Below are positions 50,730 to 63,762 of a stretch of 64,000 nucleotides of DNA, in pieces. Origin of the DNA: Cymodocea nodosa (Eukaryota; Streptophyta; Magnoliopsida; Alismatales; Cymodoceaceae); NCBI GenBank assembly GCA_036874045.1, contig JAZBRI010000008.1, forward strand, positions 2,991,001 to 3,055,000, in the 5' to 3' direction. The notes beneath the pieces were generated by a model, which had not been told where the DNA came from, ran no database searches, and saw only the letters and a list, made by a program, of their open reading frames with translations. Within the stretch, counting starts at the first letter, position 1, and every line of letters starts with the position of its first letter. The translations under genes and the position numbers were made by a program.

Positions 50730-51322
50730 GTTTGTACAATTTAGGAAAATAAATTCTAATGAAATTTCATTTCCATCTCGTAAAATGTTAGAATTCATTT
50801 TCCTAATTAAAAACATCAAATCTTCTCAAATTCATGTTGGAAAATCAAGATTTAATATGTAATACAGCATAAGTTTGAAAACTTGCACAATTTATTGAAA
50901 GAAATAATACTTGTAGTTTTTAAATATAAAATAACAATTATTATAAAAAATTATTTACTACTAATTTTAAAAATATATAAAGATCTAATTAATTGATAAA
51001 TGATATATAAATATTTAATTATATCATTATATAACATGTTAATTGATTAATGTAAGTAATTAATTCATTGATTAATTACATTTTGACTAATTACTTCAAT
51101 TCATTAATTAAGAAATTCATCAATAAATTACTTATAGATAATTATATTACATTATTATTATAAATATATATATATAAATCAATTTTGTTATGTCTACAGA
51201 TAATTGAATTTCAATTTCTATTAAATTTTTGAACATGTACAAATCACTTTAATTTTGAATTCTATTTCTATTAAAATCTATAAAATTCAAATTTCATCAT
51301 ATTCAATTTCAAATATACAAAC
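50730..51322. mobile_element. MITE candidate, PIF/Harbinger-like ends
   Basis: The left end GTTTGTACAATTTAGGAAAA and the right end read inversely, GTTTGTATATTTGAAATTGA, are similar. Subterminal AATTCTAATGAAATTT-type words occur in both arms. The core is AT-rich and non-coding. A target duplication was not clear. Confidence 0.45.
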
Positions 51323-51469
51323 TAATAGGTACTTGAGAGGTTAGGGCTAGAATAGGGAGTGGGTAAATAGTCATGAAAGAGAGAAAAATAGGTGATCATG
51401 GAAAGGGAAAATAAAGTGACGATGGTAGATGAAAAATAAGATAGTTATGGAGATGGAAAAAATGATTAT

Positions 51470-51840
51470 GAGTAAGTGATTGATTAAGTGACTATTAGTT
51501 TGATAAAGTTAATATAGATTAAAGAATGAATTAAGTGATTGAACTAAATGATTACGAATTAAATTAAAGATTTGATTAATAATTTGACCATGTGATTAAA
51601 ATAATTAAAGATTAAATTAAATATATAATCGAGTGATTAAATTAAGGGTCAAATCAAGAATTAAATTATGGATTAAAGTGATTTAATGAATTAACGATAT
51701 GATTATATTAGGTGTTTTGAAAATTAATTAAGTGATTAGATTATTTACGTAAGTAATTTAATTAGATGATTTAAGTGATTTAAATAGATTATTTAAGTAA
51801 TTTAAACAATTAGATTAAAGGTTTTAAATCATTAGAGAAA
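51470..51840. repeat. Degenerate GATTA/AAGTGATT simple repeat
   Basis: Dozens of irregular copies of AAGTGATTAAATTA-like words over about 370 bp, without a strict period. Confidence 0.6.
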
Positions 51841-52077
51841 TACAGGGGATTGTGAAAAAGGGGATAAAAAAAATTAGTAACTAAGGAATAAGAGATAAAG
51901 TCTAACAAGAAACACGTCTCTCTAAGAGATAAAGTCTAGACATGATTGGCATGGAAAAAATAAATTAATATCTGATTTAATTATTGGACCTCAAAGCAAA
52001 GTGTCAACACCTCCCTCTAAGTAGATTTAATTAACATGCAACATTACATCCATAAAAAACAAGTATGATGTATAGTA

Positions 52078-53745
52078 TGTCACATCTTGAAAATTTAGAA
52101 AATGATAGTCACTGTAATATTAAAAGAAAATTCATATTTATAAAAAATATATAATTTTTTTTTCCTAATATTATAAGACTAAGATATTTGCTAAAGAAGT
52201 TTCACAAATTCCAATATAAAATAAAATCGAACTTTCACAAAATAAGTCATAATTTGAACATCTTCCAAATAAAAAAGTCCATCACATATCCCATCAGTTA
52301 ACAAATTTATAGCTAAATAAGAAAAAGAGGAGAATAAGCTTCAAGTTCCACCTCAAATAACTAAAATGTAGTTGGACCTTCTCGACAAGTCTCCTAATTA
52401 AACCTTGAGATCTAAAAAGTACACAAAAGAATTAATGAGTCACAGCTCAACAAATATATCTTAACTTACTCAAAATAAATTTAAAAGTATAATTAAACTT
52501 ACATGCACAAGTATAATATTTCATAAAAAGGTGAATTTAGTAAACTTATTAATTTATTAAATTGTAACATGAATTAAACATGTTATAACACGTAACAAAT
52601 CACACAACCGCATAATTCACAATAATTACAACCATCGAATATTGTACAGTCGAATATAAACTCCACAACTTGAGCCCAGGATCACATGCAAACTCTGTGA
52701 TAGAGGCCCAATAGTCGACTAAATATTTAATTTCAATTATGTATATAATACCATAACTTTTTACCCTTGTAGTTAAGTCATAACATAACCATAAGAATAA
52801 TTATCCACAAACCAACATAAAAAATGTAATAGTTTCAAACATGCATTTTTTAATAGACTATCAAGTAAATTGACATTTCAATCTAACATTTTCAATCATA
52901 AATCATATATAATGTAATAGACTAGCATACTTTTCTTTCAACCATAACAACTTATTTCAACCTTGCATTTCAATAATAAATCATATGGAAATGCAATGAG
53001 CTCACTCAAGAATTTTCATGTCACAAACAAATATCATTTTAACCCTCTTTGTTCAATACTAAACCATGTGAAAATAAATTAAGCTCAAAACATGCATTTC
53101 ATCACAACAATTCACATTTCAACCCTATTTATTCAAAAATAAAGTATACGAACATGAATTAAACTCAAACAATATGCTGTTTCATTTCAACCCTACTTAC
53201 CAATTAACTATCACTTAAATTACAAAACGGAGGTTTATTCCTGTATATTTTAGGTAAAACTAGAAATATACTAGCAAAATAGCAAGCTTAATCAAATAGA
53301 TATCCCCAAAACCCTCTCGTTCTTCTCCACCGGTCAAGCCCAAATTCCTCTCTTCTCACTGCAAATGGTCAGACAGGACACCCCCACCTTTTCCACACAC
53401 GGCCACAAGCCCACTTGCACGAGGAGGAATGGAGGTTAGCAGCCGAACCTCACGTCGACACCCCGACGAAGCTCACCTTGCGCAGTCGCCGGCAGCTCCT
53501 TCGCGTGCACCGATGGATGGGAAAAATGAAAGCTCTCCACCCTTGGTTATGGGACGAGGAAAGAGAGAAAATATAATGCTCTTTCTATCCTCCCCACCGA
53601 CCTACTTAATCCTTTGTATTTCTTTTCTTTTTTTAATCTCATCACCGCCTTCCATCTTTACAGACATTCATTTTTTTCTTGTAGGTTTGAGCCCTTCACC
53701 CCGTAATCCAAGTTGTCGACTACAGCACTACGATATTTGATGAAT
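52078..53745 (+). mobile_element. LTR-like fossil segment B (gypsy-type, tentative)
   Basis: Starts TGTCACATC, is AT-rich for about 1.2 kb and becomes GC-rich near 53300-53560, an LTR-like profile. The start parallels segment A at 47995. No internal coding domains lie beside it, so it may be a solo LTR. Family assignment is weak. Confidence 0.35.
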
Positions 53746-53797
53746 AATTCATTTATTCTAAATCATGATAAGATCATTCCATTTCAACTTGATTTTG

Positions 53798-54204
53798 TCA
53801 GTAAATTAATGACCTTGAAATGTATAGATTATCGTCATTTCTACCACGAAAATGCCTAAGCTGATGAGCAGGTCTGAAATTAGCACGAAATTGAAGTTTC
53901 ACAATCGAGAAAACTACTTCATACAAGGAGGAAAGTATTGATAGTAATTTGTCGGTAAGGGCGGAGAGGGATGGAAGTCGATATCTCACCGATTGGGAGT
54001 CTGAAAGGGCAGCGCTGGAGGAGGGGCGTGCAGAAGAGGTGTGCGGCGGCGACGACGTCCACGGTGGAGAACATGGTGGTTTCGCCGGCGTCGACAGAAA
54101 TAGAGGCGTCTTGAACGGAGAGGGAAAGAGGAGACGGCGATCGGAAGAGACAAGGGAGGGACGAGGGTGTTCTGGTGAGAGAGTGGGGGTGCGCATCGAA
54201 CCAT
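53798..54204 (-). other. Unassigned GC-rich open frames
   Basis: Two overlapping minus-strand frames stay open through a Ser/Pro/Arg-rich stretch (start codons at 54196 and 54204). A good donor-like site (GTGAGAT) lies near 53993. It could be the first exon of an unrecognised gene, or compositional noise. No homology is recalled and no function is suggested. Confidence 0.2.
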
Positions 54205-55494
54205 TCGAATTCGTTATCCGAATAATTTTAAATAATTAGATTTGATTTTTTTAAAATTGAACGATCCGTTTCAAAATTTATATAAATTATTTTATATAAT
54301 TTAATTTGTACTTTTATAAATAGTTCGATTGCACCCCTAATTAAATGTCAACTATCTTCTCACCGTAATAACTTATTTTTCTGTGTTCAACGTTTTTCAC
54401 CAACGCACGTAAAATGTTCCTTCACAATGATATTTCTCATCAAAATATTTCAGATAAGTCATTTATAAATTTAAAATAAACTACAAATAATAAAAATTTT
54501 AAAAGATCTCAGATTAATAAGTATGGGAATAGAACATGGTTAATATATAATGAAATGAATTCTTTTAATTGATGTCAATTAATTTTAAAATGCAATAATT
54601 TTATTTTATTTTATTATTAAATTCAAAAATACTCTGAAGACTCAAAAAGGAGAAAAAAAACGGGAAGCATTGTGACAGGTATAATTTTTGTTTAATTTAC
54701 CTTACAGTTTTGATGTTTATTTTCGCTTCTCTTTTTTTTTTTTGGTTGATCGATGTGATTCAGGTATTGCCATCAAAGGATTATTTTATAACCTTGAAAG
54801 TGAGAAGCATGTTCTCGTTTTTCATACTGCACGGTTGTTCCGTGACTTTTCAATATGAACTATAAAATTACGAAGTTGAAGTGTTGAAAAAAAAAAAAAA
54901 AAAAAAACGTATTATTTAAAATGTGGTTAACTTTAAGCTTTATACTATAATAATTTTATTCTTTCGCTACTAATTAGTTTTAAAACAGGAGAAAAAAAAA
55001 AAAAACCAGACTTGCTTCTGCAGGACAACAAATCATTGGCTGACTTACACCATTTTCTGGATATATGTCGTAAACCATATGTAAAATCAAATTTTCTGGA
55101 GATCGATCATCTTGAAAAGTGTTTTCGTTTTGAAATTTTACTATTTCTTTCAATCAAGAGTTTTGTTTATACGTTTACTTTTAATTAAAGAAATTTCTGA
55201 AAATTTGAATCCAGAAAACGACTTTTAACTCCGATAAGATTAGGAGATGATCAGTTGATTAATTAATTACGAGGAAGCCACTCAGTTCTATATATACCTC
55301 CTCGCTTTCTTGTGAGACCATGACAGGGCATGCACTCCATCGATTCAAGCAAAACAACAGCGATCCGATATCACAAGCTAGGGTTCTGCTGGTTCGAGTA
55401 GCACCACTCTCCTCCTCCTTCTTCTTAGTACGTACTAAAGCACTGATACATATTTTCCAAATTAAGCAGCGGCATACATGAGGGTTCATATATA

Positions 55495-58400
55495 TCAAAC
55501 TTGGTAGGTAATTCTGTCGGGGACCTGATTGGACTTGGTGTCGAACCCAAGATGCAGGGCGGTCTGGTCCTGGTGGTGAGCGTACTGTGGTGGCGCCTCC
55601 AGCTGCTGCATGTTGACATGGAAGTAGTTCCTGGCGTCGAAGGCAGGGAGGCCATCGAACTGGTCAGAGCCGCCGGCTTGTACCATGTTGGCTTGCTGTT
55701 GTGCTCTCTCGCTCTCTGCTATCTGCCGAATATTTTACAGTATTAATCTAATACTAAACCATGCATGTTACTGCTCATATATATGGTCTTTTTGAGGAGC
55801 TGTACGTGGCTGGCCATACCTTGGCTCTGAGGTACATGTTGTCATTTTGCAGCTCTATCTCCTGCTTTTTGGGTAATTGCGATCAGAAGAACAATTCAGC
55901 AAGTTAATGTAATCTTTCAAGTAAGAAGAGAAAAGGCTAAAATCGATGGAAAATTAAGATTGGGGACGTCTCAGTTATTCACCCTTTTCTGCATGAACTC
56001 GATTTCAGCAAACAGCAACTCGTGCTGCAGCCAACCAACCAAAGAAAAGAAAAAAAGCATGAGTTTGAGGTGAAGGAAAATTTAACGTAGGTGAATCATA
56101 AAATGTTAATTGCATGCATAAAAAGAACTTAATCAGATCTACTTACCTTCTTAGATCTGATACGTGAAATGCCTCGTTCAAGTCTGTTTTCGAGTTGCTT
56201 AAGCTCCTTAACAGTCAAGGAGCTCAAAGAATCGCCCATTAAATGCCTGGCGAGAAGAGAGAATGAAACGAGTCGTAGTCGAATTGCATATGCAAACACT
56301 TATCATCTATACTTTATCAAAACTTGATATATATAAACCAAGACTTTGCTCGCCCTATTTAATGAACAAATCATAACTTCAAACTTTTTAATGATCGATC
56401 TCCCTCTCTCTTTATCAATCGATCGATCGATCTAAAACTGTTTGATCACATATTATAATGGGTATCTCAGTATAATCTAGGCTCTTACTTGTACGCGTGG
56501 TAGCTAGTAGATAATAATTATAATGTGGTACCTGTTTGCATTCTGTAAGATTTGAATCTGGTGACGCAGTTTGGATGCTTCTTGCTGATAGTATTGCTGC
56601 ATTAAATCAGGTTGATAATTCAAATGATCACATATTTGATTACTGAAGAGATGGATATGTGAATTCCTTGATTGATGGCTACTTGATAAAGATGCACATT
56701 ACTAATGATCTCTGGGCCATATTCAAGCGAATTTTATCTGTTAAGTGCTTGAGGTATGCAGCTCTAGGAATCTGGATCCTTTCTAATTCACTACAATTGG
56801 AAAGATCTTGTTCACTAAAATTGGAATGATCTTGTTCTTATAAGATTTAATCACTTAAAGTACCTTGGATAATAAGATTTAAAGTGGGTTATTTTTTCTT
56901 GAAAACTGAAAAAGTTATCACCATTAATGAAATCCAACCATCTATATAAAGATCAATGATCTAGGTTTATGGAATAGGAGAAGACCTCGAATCTCTAACT
57001 ACATATGCCTTTTTCAAGTTATAAGAAAGGATTTTTTGGTAGTTGTCGTTAACAACTTCTAAATATTAACATATTCATAACAGCTTTATTTTTTAGTTGA
57101 AATTTTTTTTTGAACCAAACCCTAACCATGCATTATGAGTTACATGTCCACCATTTGGTGGGGCTATGATTTGATATCATATATGGCACTAGAGCATAAT
57201 TAAGAAAAAGTAGAGATGTGCATCAGCTGTAAATCAATTTTGAACGCACACAAACATGGTAATGTTACCACATTTGTTTGCAACACTTTTAAGTTTCAAC
57301 ACTTAGTCAACCTTATATAATAACATTATGACTCAAATTATTGTTGTTATTTACAAGAGTTAATACTATGATAACTCCAATAGAAGCTACTACATTAACT
57401 ACTCTCAATGTTATAACTACCCCAATGTTTCTACATATGTTGACTCCTCCCTCTAGCACCATCCATGTTTTTTCCCACTGCTCTTCCCCCTCCCCCTCAC
57501 TAGCACTGTGATCCATCTATCCTAATTTCATTTGTCAGTTTTGTTCCCTGTCATACCCATAACACCCAAGCAATTTTTTGTTGGCCTTTTAGGTAATTTT
57601 ATTGTTTTGCTCTCCCTTTGCCTTAGGGCGAGTGGTTGGGCACCGTCTCCCCACTTGAGGGTACCCTCTCCCTAGCTTCTAGGGTTTTCTTTGTTATCCA
57701 TGATTTCCACAAGAGGATTGTGATGTGCTTGCAAGAAATGCAGAAAATGTGTATGTTTGCGATGGCATTGTGGCTCACCAACACTTGAGTATTTTCCATC
57801 ATATGGTCATAATCCTCTCTACATTTTTTAATTAGCTGTCTCATTCTTTGATGAACCGTTCCTGAAGTGTTTTGACTGGTTTTTATTGTAATCGCCTCTT
57901 GTTTATTACTTGTGGAATTGTATTTGTAACATCTATCTGCATATTAAATTTGATTGATGGAAAAAACATGGAATATGCAACTATATAATGCTGAAGAATG
58001 CGGCTTACTTGGGTGTCAGTCTCCACAATGGCTCTTGAATTTGAGCTGTCAGCATGAGCCTTCTTGTACCTCTCGATTGTTGATTTTATGCTAAATATCA
58101 GAAGAAGGACAAGGGTAATATTAAAATATTATATAATGTATCAGAAATTTACTACCCCAAGCTAACTAAAATATAAGGTAACATGGACACGGATGTGTAA
58201 TTCTTCAACTTACATTCATTGGTGAAATTCGCAGTGATAATCTACAATGGTTATGCACTGATGTGGTCTTTTTTTTCAACCATATAAATTTTTTGTTCAT
58301 TTTTAGTAATTTTGCAACCTAAAGTGGTAGTCGTTTTAATTAGTAAGTTTCATTTTTTTTATTGCACATGCAAATTGTACCTGCCTATTTCTGTACGTTA

Positions 58401-59694
58401 AGGTCTATAAATGAAAAAGAAAGAAAAAGGAATTAATTAGTTGAGGAATTAAGTGATGATCAAAGGAAATTTATTGGATGGTTTGATTAGAAAGTAATTA
58501 ATTATGATATTCATTAGAAAGTATTTTAATGCGAAACTCAAATTTATTAGACATATTTATTAGATTTAAGGAATTTCGGTCCTTGACTGTATAAGTTGGT
58601 CCATAATTAAGGAAGATGGAATCAACAAGAAGATAATATTTTTGATAATCTTCTCAATTACAAAGGATGAGATCTTTAGTTCAAGCTTGGATAAAAATAC
58701 AACCATTATCAAGTAAAAGAAAAGATGAATGGATATAATTGATAGATGAAGTCATGAAGAAAAATATATATTTCTTCTAAGCAAGCGGTATGATAATCAT
58801 CATGACTTTCCTCTATCCTTATGGTGGCTTGCAACTAGAAAATAACTTATACTTTTATTAGACTACAGATGCATTGTTCAATTATTCAGGGATGCATCTT
58901 CTTCTACTTGTTAGAAAAAACAATAACTACACTTAATTACAAATACACTCATTTGGTTTGATTTTTACTAAAAGGTCGTATTAATATTTGTTTGAGAATA
59001 GAAACCGAGAGCCATTGAGAAGAACTGAGATGAACAGTGGCATGGCTGCAGAGAGAGTGACATGATAACTATGATACTGCCATGTCACCAAGATGTAGAC
59101 GTTGGCACATCAAACCCCTAATTCACTTCTCCATCCATGGTGTAACCAAAATCTCCATGGACTCGATATCTCCCCATTAGAACAATATAGCAGCACTAGA
59201 ACCCATCTTCATAATTCAAGAAGAAGAAAATTCTTACGGAGAGAAGAATAAGCACATGGGTCCTTGGCATTGGAAGAGAAAACCCATCAGAAGACAGCAG
59301 TTTCCTTGTTAGTGCTTAGAAGTGAGAAGACGGAAAGGCGCAATCTTTGGATGGGACGGCTGGGTTTTTTAGGGTTTCGAGGGGGTGGGTGAAATTCTAC
59401 GCACCGAAATGGAAACTGCGAAGTCGACGCTTTGCGCAACTTGTAGGTGTTGTAAAGGGAAACCAGCAGAGTCCCAACGCTAGTAGCCATGAAGACTCAA
59501 AGCACCTAGTGTTCATAGGGTGGAGGGTAGAGAACAACTTTTGGCAGGTACCCATGACACAGATTCTCACTAGAAACTTGGAGATCGGAAGAGAAGAAGT
59601 TCTTGTGCTTGGGGATCATATATTCAAAAGAAGGATTCAGAGGTTTGCGGAAACCAGGCCAATGAAACAATACTGATTTCTGATTCTAACTCTC

Positions 59695-59753
<59 letters not shown>

Positions 59754-61263
59754 ATTGAGAAATGTACAGGCTTGTAAGGACAAGAGAAGAAAGGGCAAAG
59801 AGTAAGAAGGAAGGACCATATAGCTAGGAACTAGTACACAATCGTATTAATGGCTTCCGTGGACACAGAGTGGGCAAAAAAATGTAGATTTGTTTTCTCT
59901 GTAAAGCAAAGATTTTTCCATGAATTTTAAATTTGCAATCAAAGGAATGGTGGAAGATGTTTTCACCATCCGCGTACATGAAAATTAAGAAGGTAGCATT
60001 TTAAGAACAAAATCTTGTTGAAGTTGCAGACCTCATGATTATCTCATCTACACAAATGGAAATTTATTGAACGCTTACTTTGGAAATGCATGCCCGCATT
60101 TAAGGACTAAGGACCTTCCTCATGGCTGCCAAAAGGTTGAAAACTAATCCAAAAGGAAAATAAAAGTAGAGATCCGATACGTTCTACATGTTTTGTGTTC
60201 TCTTGTTTCTGGCATTCTGAGTGCGTCCCTAACTAAAATTTCCCTTGAACTGCACATATATATCCAAGTATTTTGGGAACACACACACAGCTAAATGATA
60301 TATACTCCTTTGTTAAATAAGACCAAACTAAGAATGATAGAGGATTGCCACAAAGAAGGAAAAGTAAGCAAGAATAGGATATAAATTCATACAAAAAGGA
60401 CAAATAATTTATGCTTATGAAAAAAAAAGTAACCAAAGTCTATTCCAATAGATGAATGAACTGCTCCCAGGATACAGCAAAAACATATATATACACTCAT
60501 CAAACTAGTATTAGTAGCAGTTGAAACACATATATAAACAAGGTCTCTAATGAAAAACCAATGACCTATAAAAATAACATAAGCCAAGTACTGATCAGAA
60601 AATAATCCCTCCCTCTCAAGTTCCAAAGAAGGAAATAGAACTGCAAAACAGACTTCAATTTGTCTATGTCATGTAAAGGATTGTTCTGAATTAATTCATT
60701 AGGGTTTCTTCTGAAGCAGTCTTCTGAAATGCATCAGATCTACCCTTTAAAGTGAAACATATATGAAGAGGCATATATATGAAGGATTTAATTCTCAGTA
60801 AGCAAGTATAAATATATGGTACAAGCTAGCATTCAATCCTTGACCTAATCTGCAAAACAAATTCCTTTCTTTAATTACTGTTTCTCCCTTGGATCAGGCA
60901 AACCCATCTACAACTTTTCTCAGGCGATCGAAGAAGCAAACCAGTCAAGCTTAGATACTTCGTAAGTACACATCAAATTAATCTTACCAACATGAGCCAT
61001 GCTAATTTTCTTGGTCAAGCTGAGGGTATATTAATTAAGAAGCATATATATATATGTTTGTGTGTGTGTGGCTGTGCGTACCTGTTGTTCGAGTACTCGT
61101 AGAGGCGACCGCGGCTGGAGAAGATCACGAGAGCTATCTCGGCATCGCAGAGGACGGAGAGCTCGTACGCCTTCTTCAGGAGGCCGTTCCTCCTCTTGCA
61201 GAAGGTAACCTGGCGGTTGGTGGTGTTCTCGATCCTCTTGATCTCGATCTTTCCCCTCCCCAT
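55495..61263 (-). CDS. STK: Class D MADS-box factor, AGL11/SEEDSTICK type
   Basis: Seven coding exons in reading order: 61082-61263, 58009-58090, 56532-56596, 56147-56246, 55983-56024, 55820-55861 and 55495-55722. All are GT-AG and in frame, giving 246 aa. Sizes follow the MIKC pattern, including the twin 42-bp exons. Residues 1-60 are the MADS domain ([20 protein letters not shown] onward), 61-88 the I region and about 89-170 the K box ([20 protein letters not shown], then [19 protein letters not shown]). The C-terminal domain ends with [11 protein letters not shown], the AG-motif region of AGL11-like proteins. STK proteins act in the nucleus as MADS tetramers specifying ovule identity and seed coat development; the oil palm SHELL gene is of this type. 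The MADS domain reads [11 protein letters not shown] rather than the usual EVALIVFSSRG. A leader intron precedes the start codon. Confidence 0.96.
59698..59751. repeat. (GA)27 microsatellite in intron 1 of the STK-type gene
   Basis: A perfect 54-bp run, the longest simple repeat in the window. It sits in the 2991-bp first coding intron (58091-61081), a frequent site of regulatory elements in AG-clade genes. Confidence 0.95.
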
Positions 61264-61325
61264 CCTTCTCTCGACCGAATTCCCACTGCCCCCTTCCTCC
61301 TCCTCCTCTACCTACACCTCCAGAG

Positions 61326-62720
61326 CTGATAAAAAAAGGAGACCAGAAAATTCGATTAGGGTTTTAATCTTCTCGTTGCATGACGCCAAGAAAAGAGAAG
61401 CTAGCATCAGGACAGATGATCTAATTATTGAAAAGAACAGCGTGTGAATCATGAAAGGGAGAAGCCATGGGAACGGCCAAAGCAGCAATTAGGGTTTGGG
61501 TGAGTGGGGATTTTAGTCGATCAATCTCCATGATTGCTTCTTTATGGTATGGTGCTACCAAATTTTTGCTGCCTTGTTTGCTACAGTTGAGGTACAGGAG
61601 TCTCTAGCTTTAGTACTATTGTCCACTCCTTGGGGCCAAGTGATGTATCGATGGCACTGTTGGCGTATCCCATCTGGAGGTACACAAGCAGAAAAGGAGC
61701 AGCTGCTAGCAAAGCTGATCCCAAATGTACAACTCTTCATCTTGCTTTTGCTCTTCATCAGTTTCATCGGAGAGACAAGTGTGACCAAACCCAGATTTTA
61801 GGAGATATATGCTTCTTCTTAGATCTTCTTCTTTTTCCTCTTGAACTCGTTTCATCCCCCTCATTATCATTAACATCGTCTCCTTCTCGATCTTGAGTCT
61901 TCTCCTTTACCACCTCCTTCTTCATCATGTGCATGTGATATTGATTATTTTCAGAAGATTTTTTGCCTCTACCTTCTTGAACTATCTGGACTAGGTCTAC
62001 TTAAATCTAAGATGCTCAGACGGAGCAAGAACTGCACAATTTTTACCGGACATACGGATGATTATGCCCTCTCCTTCGTCTGTTTCATGTGATCAGAAGG
62101 TTGATTATCAGACAAATGAACTTGTAAGAGAAACTAGTAGGAAAAGATTTGTTGCAATTTCAAGAACCCAATAGAAGTTTTGCACTTTATGTAAAGCACA
62201 GCAACGATAAAAACTAGTAAGAAAGGACTTGATTGGTTCATGAATCTGGAGATCAGGAGACGAGGGCTTCGATGTCTGATCAAAGAACCCGAAATACTTT
62301 TCCTTCTGAACAAAAAACAAACAGAAGAGAAATTTGAAAAGAAGAAGAAAAAAATAAGATAGAGGAAGAGAACACCATGCAATCTTAGACTTCAATATAT
62401 AGATCATGCACTTCAGTCGATCGATCTCCTTTCAATTAGTAATACTTGTAGCTAGTTGGATGCATCTCCTTCAAAGATCCAGAGAGCAGCAACTGGCCTC
62501 TCAAACAAACGCAGCAATCCAACAATATCGAACACAAGCACAGTCAAATAAATATAGAAACAGGTAGGTGCATGTTTTATCCACGAAGAATCCTTGCTAT
62601 GCAGAGGTAGCACTCTTCCATGACTAGAAAGCAAGGGGAGCAGAAAGAGTACATGGCAAATTACGAAGAGAAAGAAACAAAGCTACCAGATGATTTCTAG
62701 ATCATCATCATCTCACTTAC
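61326..62720 (-). promoter_or_regulatory. Leader (5' UTR) intron of the STK-type gene
   Basis: On the coding strand an acceptor CTCCTTTTTTTATCAG ends at 61326, 62 bases before the ATG. A strong donor ATTG/GTAAGTGAG lies at 62721/62720. This gives a 1395-bp intron in the 5' UTR with a non-coding first exon of about 90 bases. Arabidopsis STK and AG-clade genes commonly have such leader introns, which carry regulatory elements. Confidence 0.7.
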
Positions 62721-62840
62721 CAATTCCACAAACACTATGGAAGGAAGTTCTTGTCTTTCCAAAACAGCTCTCAGTTTCTCAGCTCAGCTTTGGGCGGACC
62801 AACCACGTTTCCCCGGATCCCCATGAACTGGGCTTTCTAC

Positions 62841-62847
62841 ATTTATA
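62841..62847 (-). promoter_or_regulatory. TATA box of the STK-type gene
   Basis: TATAAAT on the minus strand, about 120 bases upstream of the predicted leader-intron donor. A transcription start near 62810 is expected. Confidence 0.6.
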
Positions 62848-62872
62848 CACCCACTAGCTACATATTACAAGC

Positions 62873-62901
62873 AGAGAGAGAGAAAGAGAGAAAGAGAGAG
62901 A
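62873..62901 (-). promoter_or_regulatory. GAGA/CT tract upstream of the STK-type TATA box
   Basis: A 29-bp purine tract of AG with two AAAG interruptions lies 26 bp beyond the TATA box. In Arabidopsis, BPC1 binds GA-rich elements controlling STK. The position suggests a conserved regulatory role, which is inference. Confidence 0.5.
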
Positions 62902-63491
62902 TTGTGAAATTCCAACTCAAATGAGTGGTGTATAAATCTAATTTGACATTATGTAAAATTTCAATTTAAAACTAATTAATATTAAGTAAAGAAATCTATC
63001 GTATATTAGTTCAATTTCAATTTCCATACCAGTGGATCGATGTAAGATTATTTCAACAGAAAATAAGAAAACGACGATGCATTTGAAATTATCTCAAAAG
63101 AGAATAAGAAAATGATGACGATGATGATGACAACTTTTACAAGCTACTGTTAGCTTTCTAAGAACTCCTGTTGTTGTCCAGAAACGTTTGGTGGAAAGTT
63201 GAAATCCAAAATCTACCTGGCCATTTTGGTTTCTAATATGTACACATCATATATATATATACATACACGCTAATTATAAATCAACTTTCCTGATCAAGCA
63301 CACTAATCACTGTCTGGTCTAGGGTTATTCAGGCTGCAGGAAGTGGCGGAGGGAGATACGCACTCTCTACTGCCGGCCGGATTGTTTTGGTAGGGAATTC
63401 TGGTGGTGGTGTTATTTTTGAGAGGACTGCACACCGGCAAAGTAAAGCAATAAAGCTTTTTGAACTTTTAGATACGGGTGTTTATTTTTCC

Positions 63492-63493
<2 letters not shown>

Positions 63494-63533
<40 letters not shown>
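63494..63533. repeat. (AC)14 followed by (TA)n microsatellite
   Basis: Compound dinucleotide repeat upstream of the possible right-edge gene. Confidence 0.95.
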
Positions 63534-63534
<1 letters not shown>

Positions 63535-63762
63535 ATTCTCGTACATATATATGTAAATAATTTGTGATTGTGGCGCATACATGTACTGTTTGTGTGGGAA
63601 TGACAATGACGGTGACAGGCACGTGAAGCATTACTCCCCATGCGACCGTTCCGGGAAACCCTAGCCCAGGCAACCGACGTCCCTTTCTCTTCCCATTTTC
63701 GTGCTAGGGTTTGGGATTCCCCGGAATTCTTTTTCTCTCGGAGTTGCGTGCAACCACGCACC

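Larger units (their letters stand above)
47788..55494. other. Repeat-rich region upstream of the TFIIIC gene
   Basis: About 7.7 kb between the TFIIIC start and the MADS-box gene 3' end. It is occupied by two LTR-like segments, an interrupted RTE fragment, a GC-rich island, a MITE candidate, a GATTA-rich degenerate repeat and one unassigned GC-rich block. No recognised host gene. 54240-55494 is AT-rich with homopolymer A/T runs and nothing identifiable. Confidence 0.6.

Noticed and set aside
57120-57900. Possible transposon remnant in intron 2 of the STK-type gene
   Set aside because: Some open frames and GC-richer words exist, but no domain, terminal repeat or copy elsewhere in the window was found.
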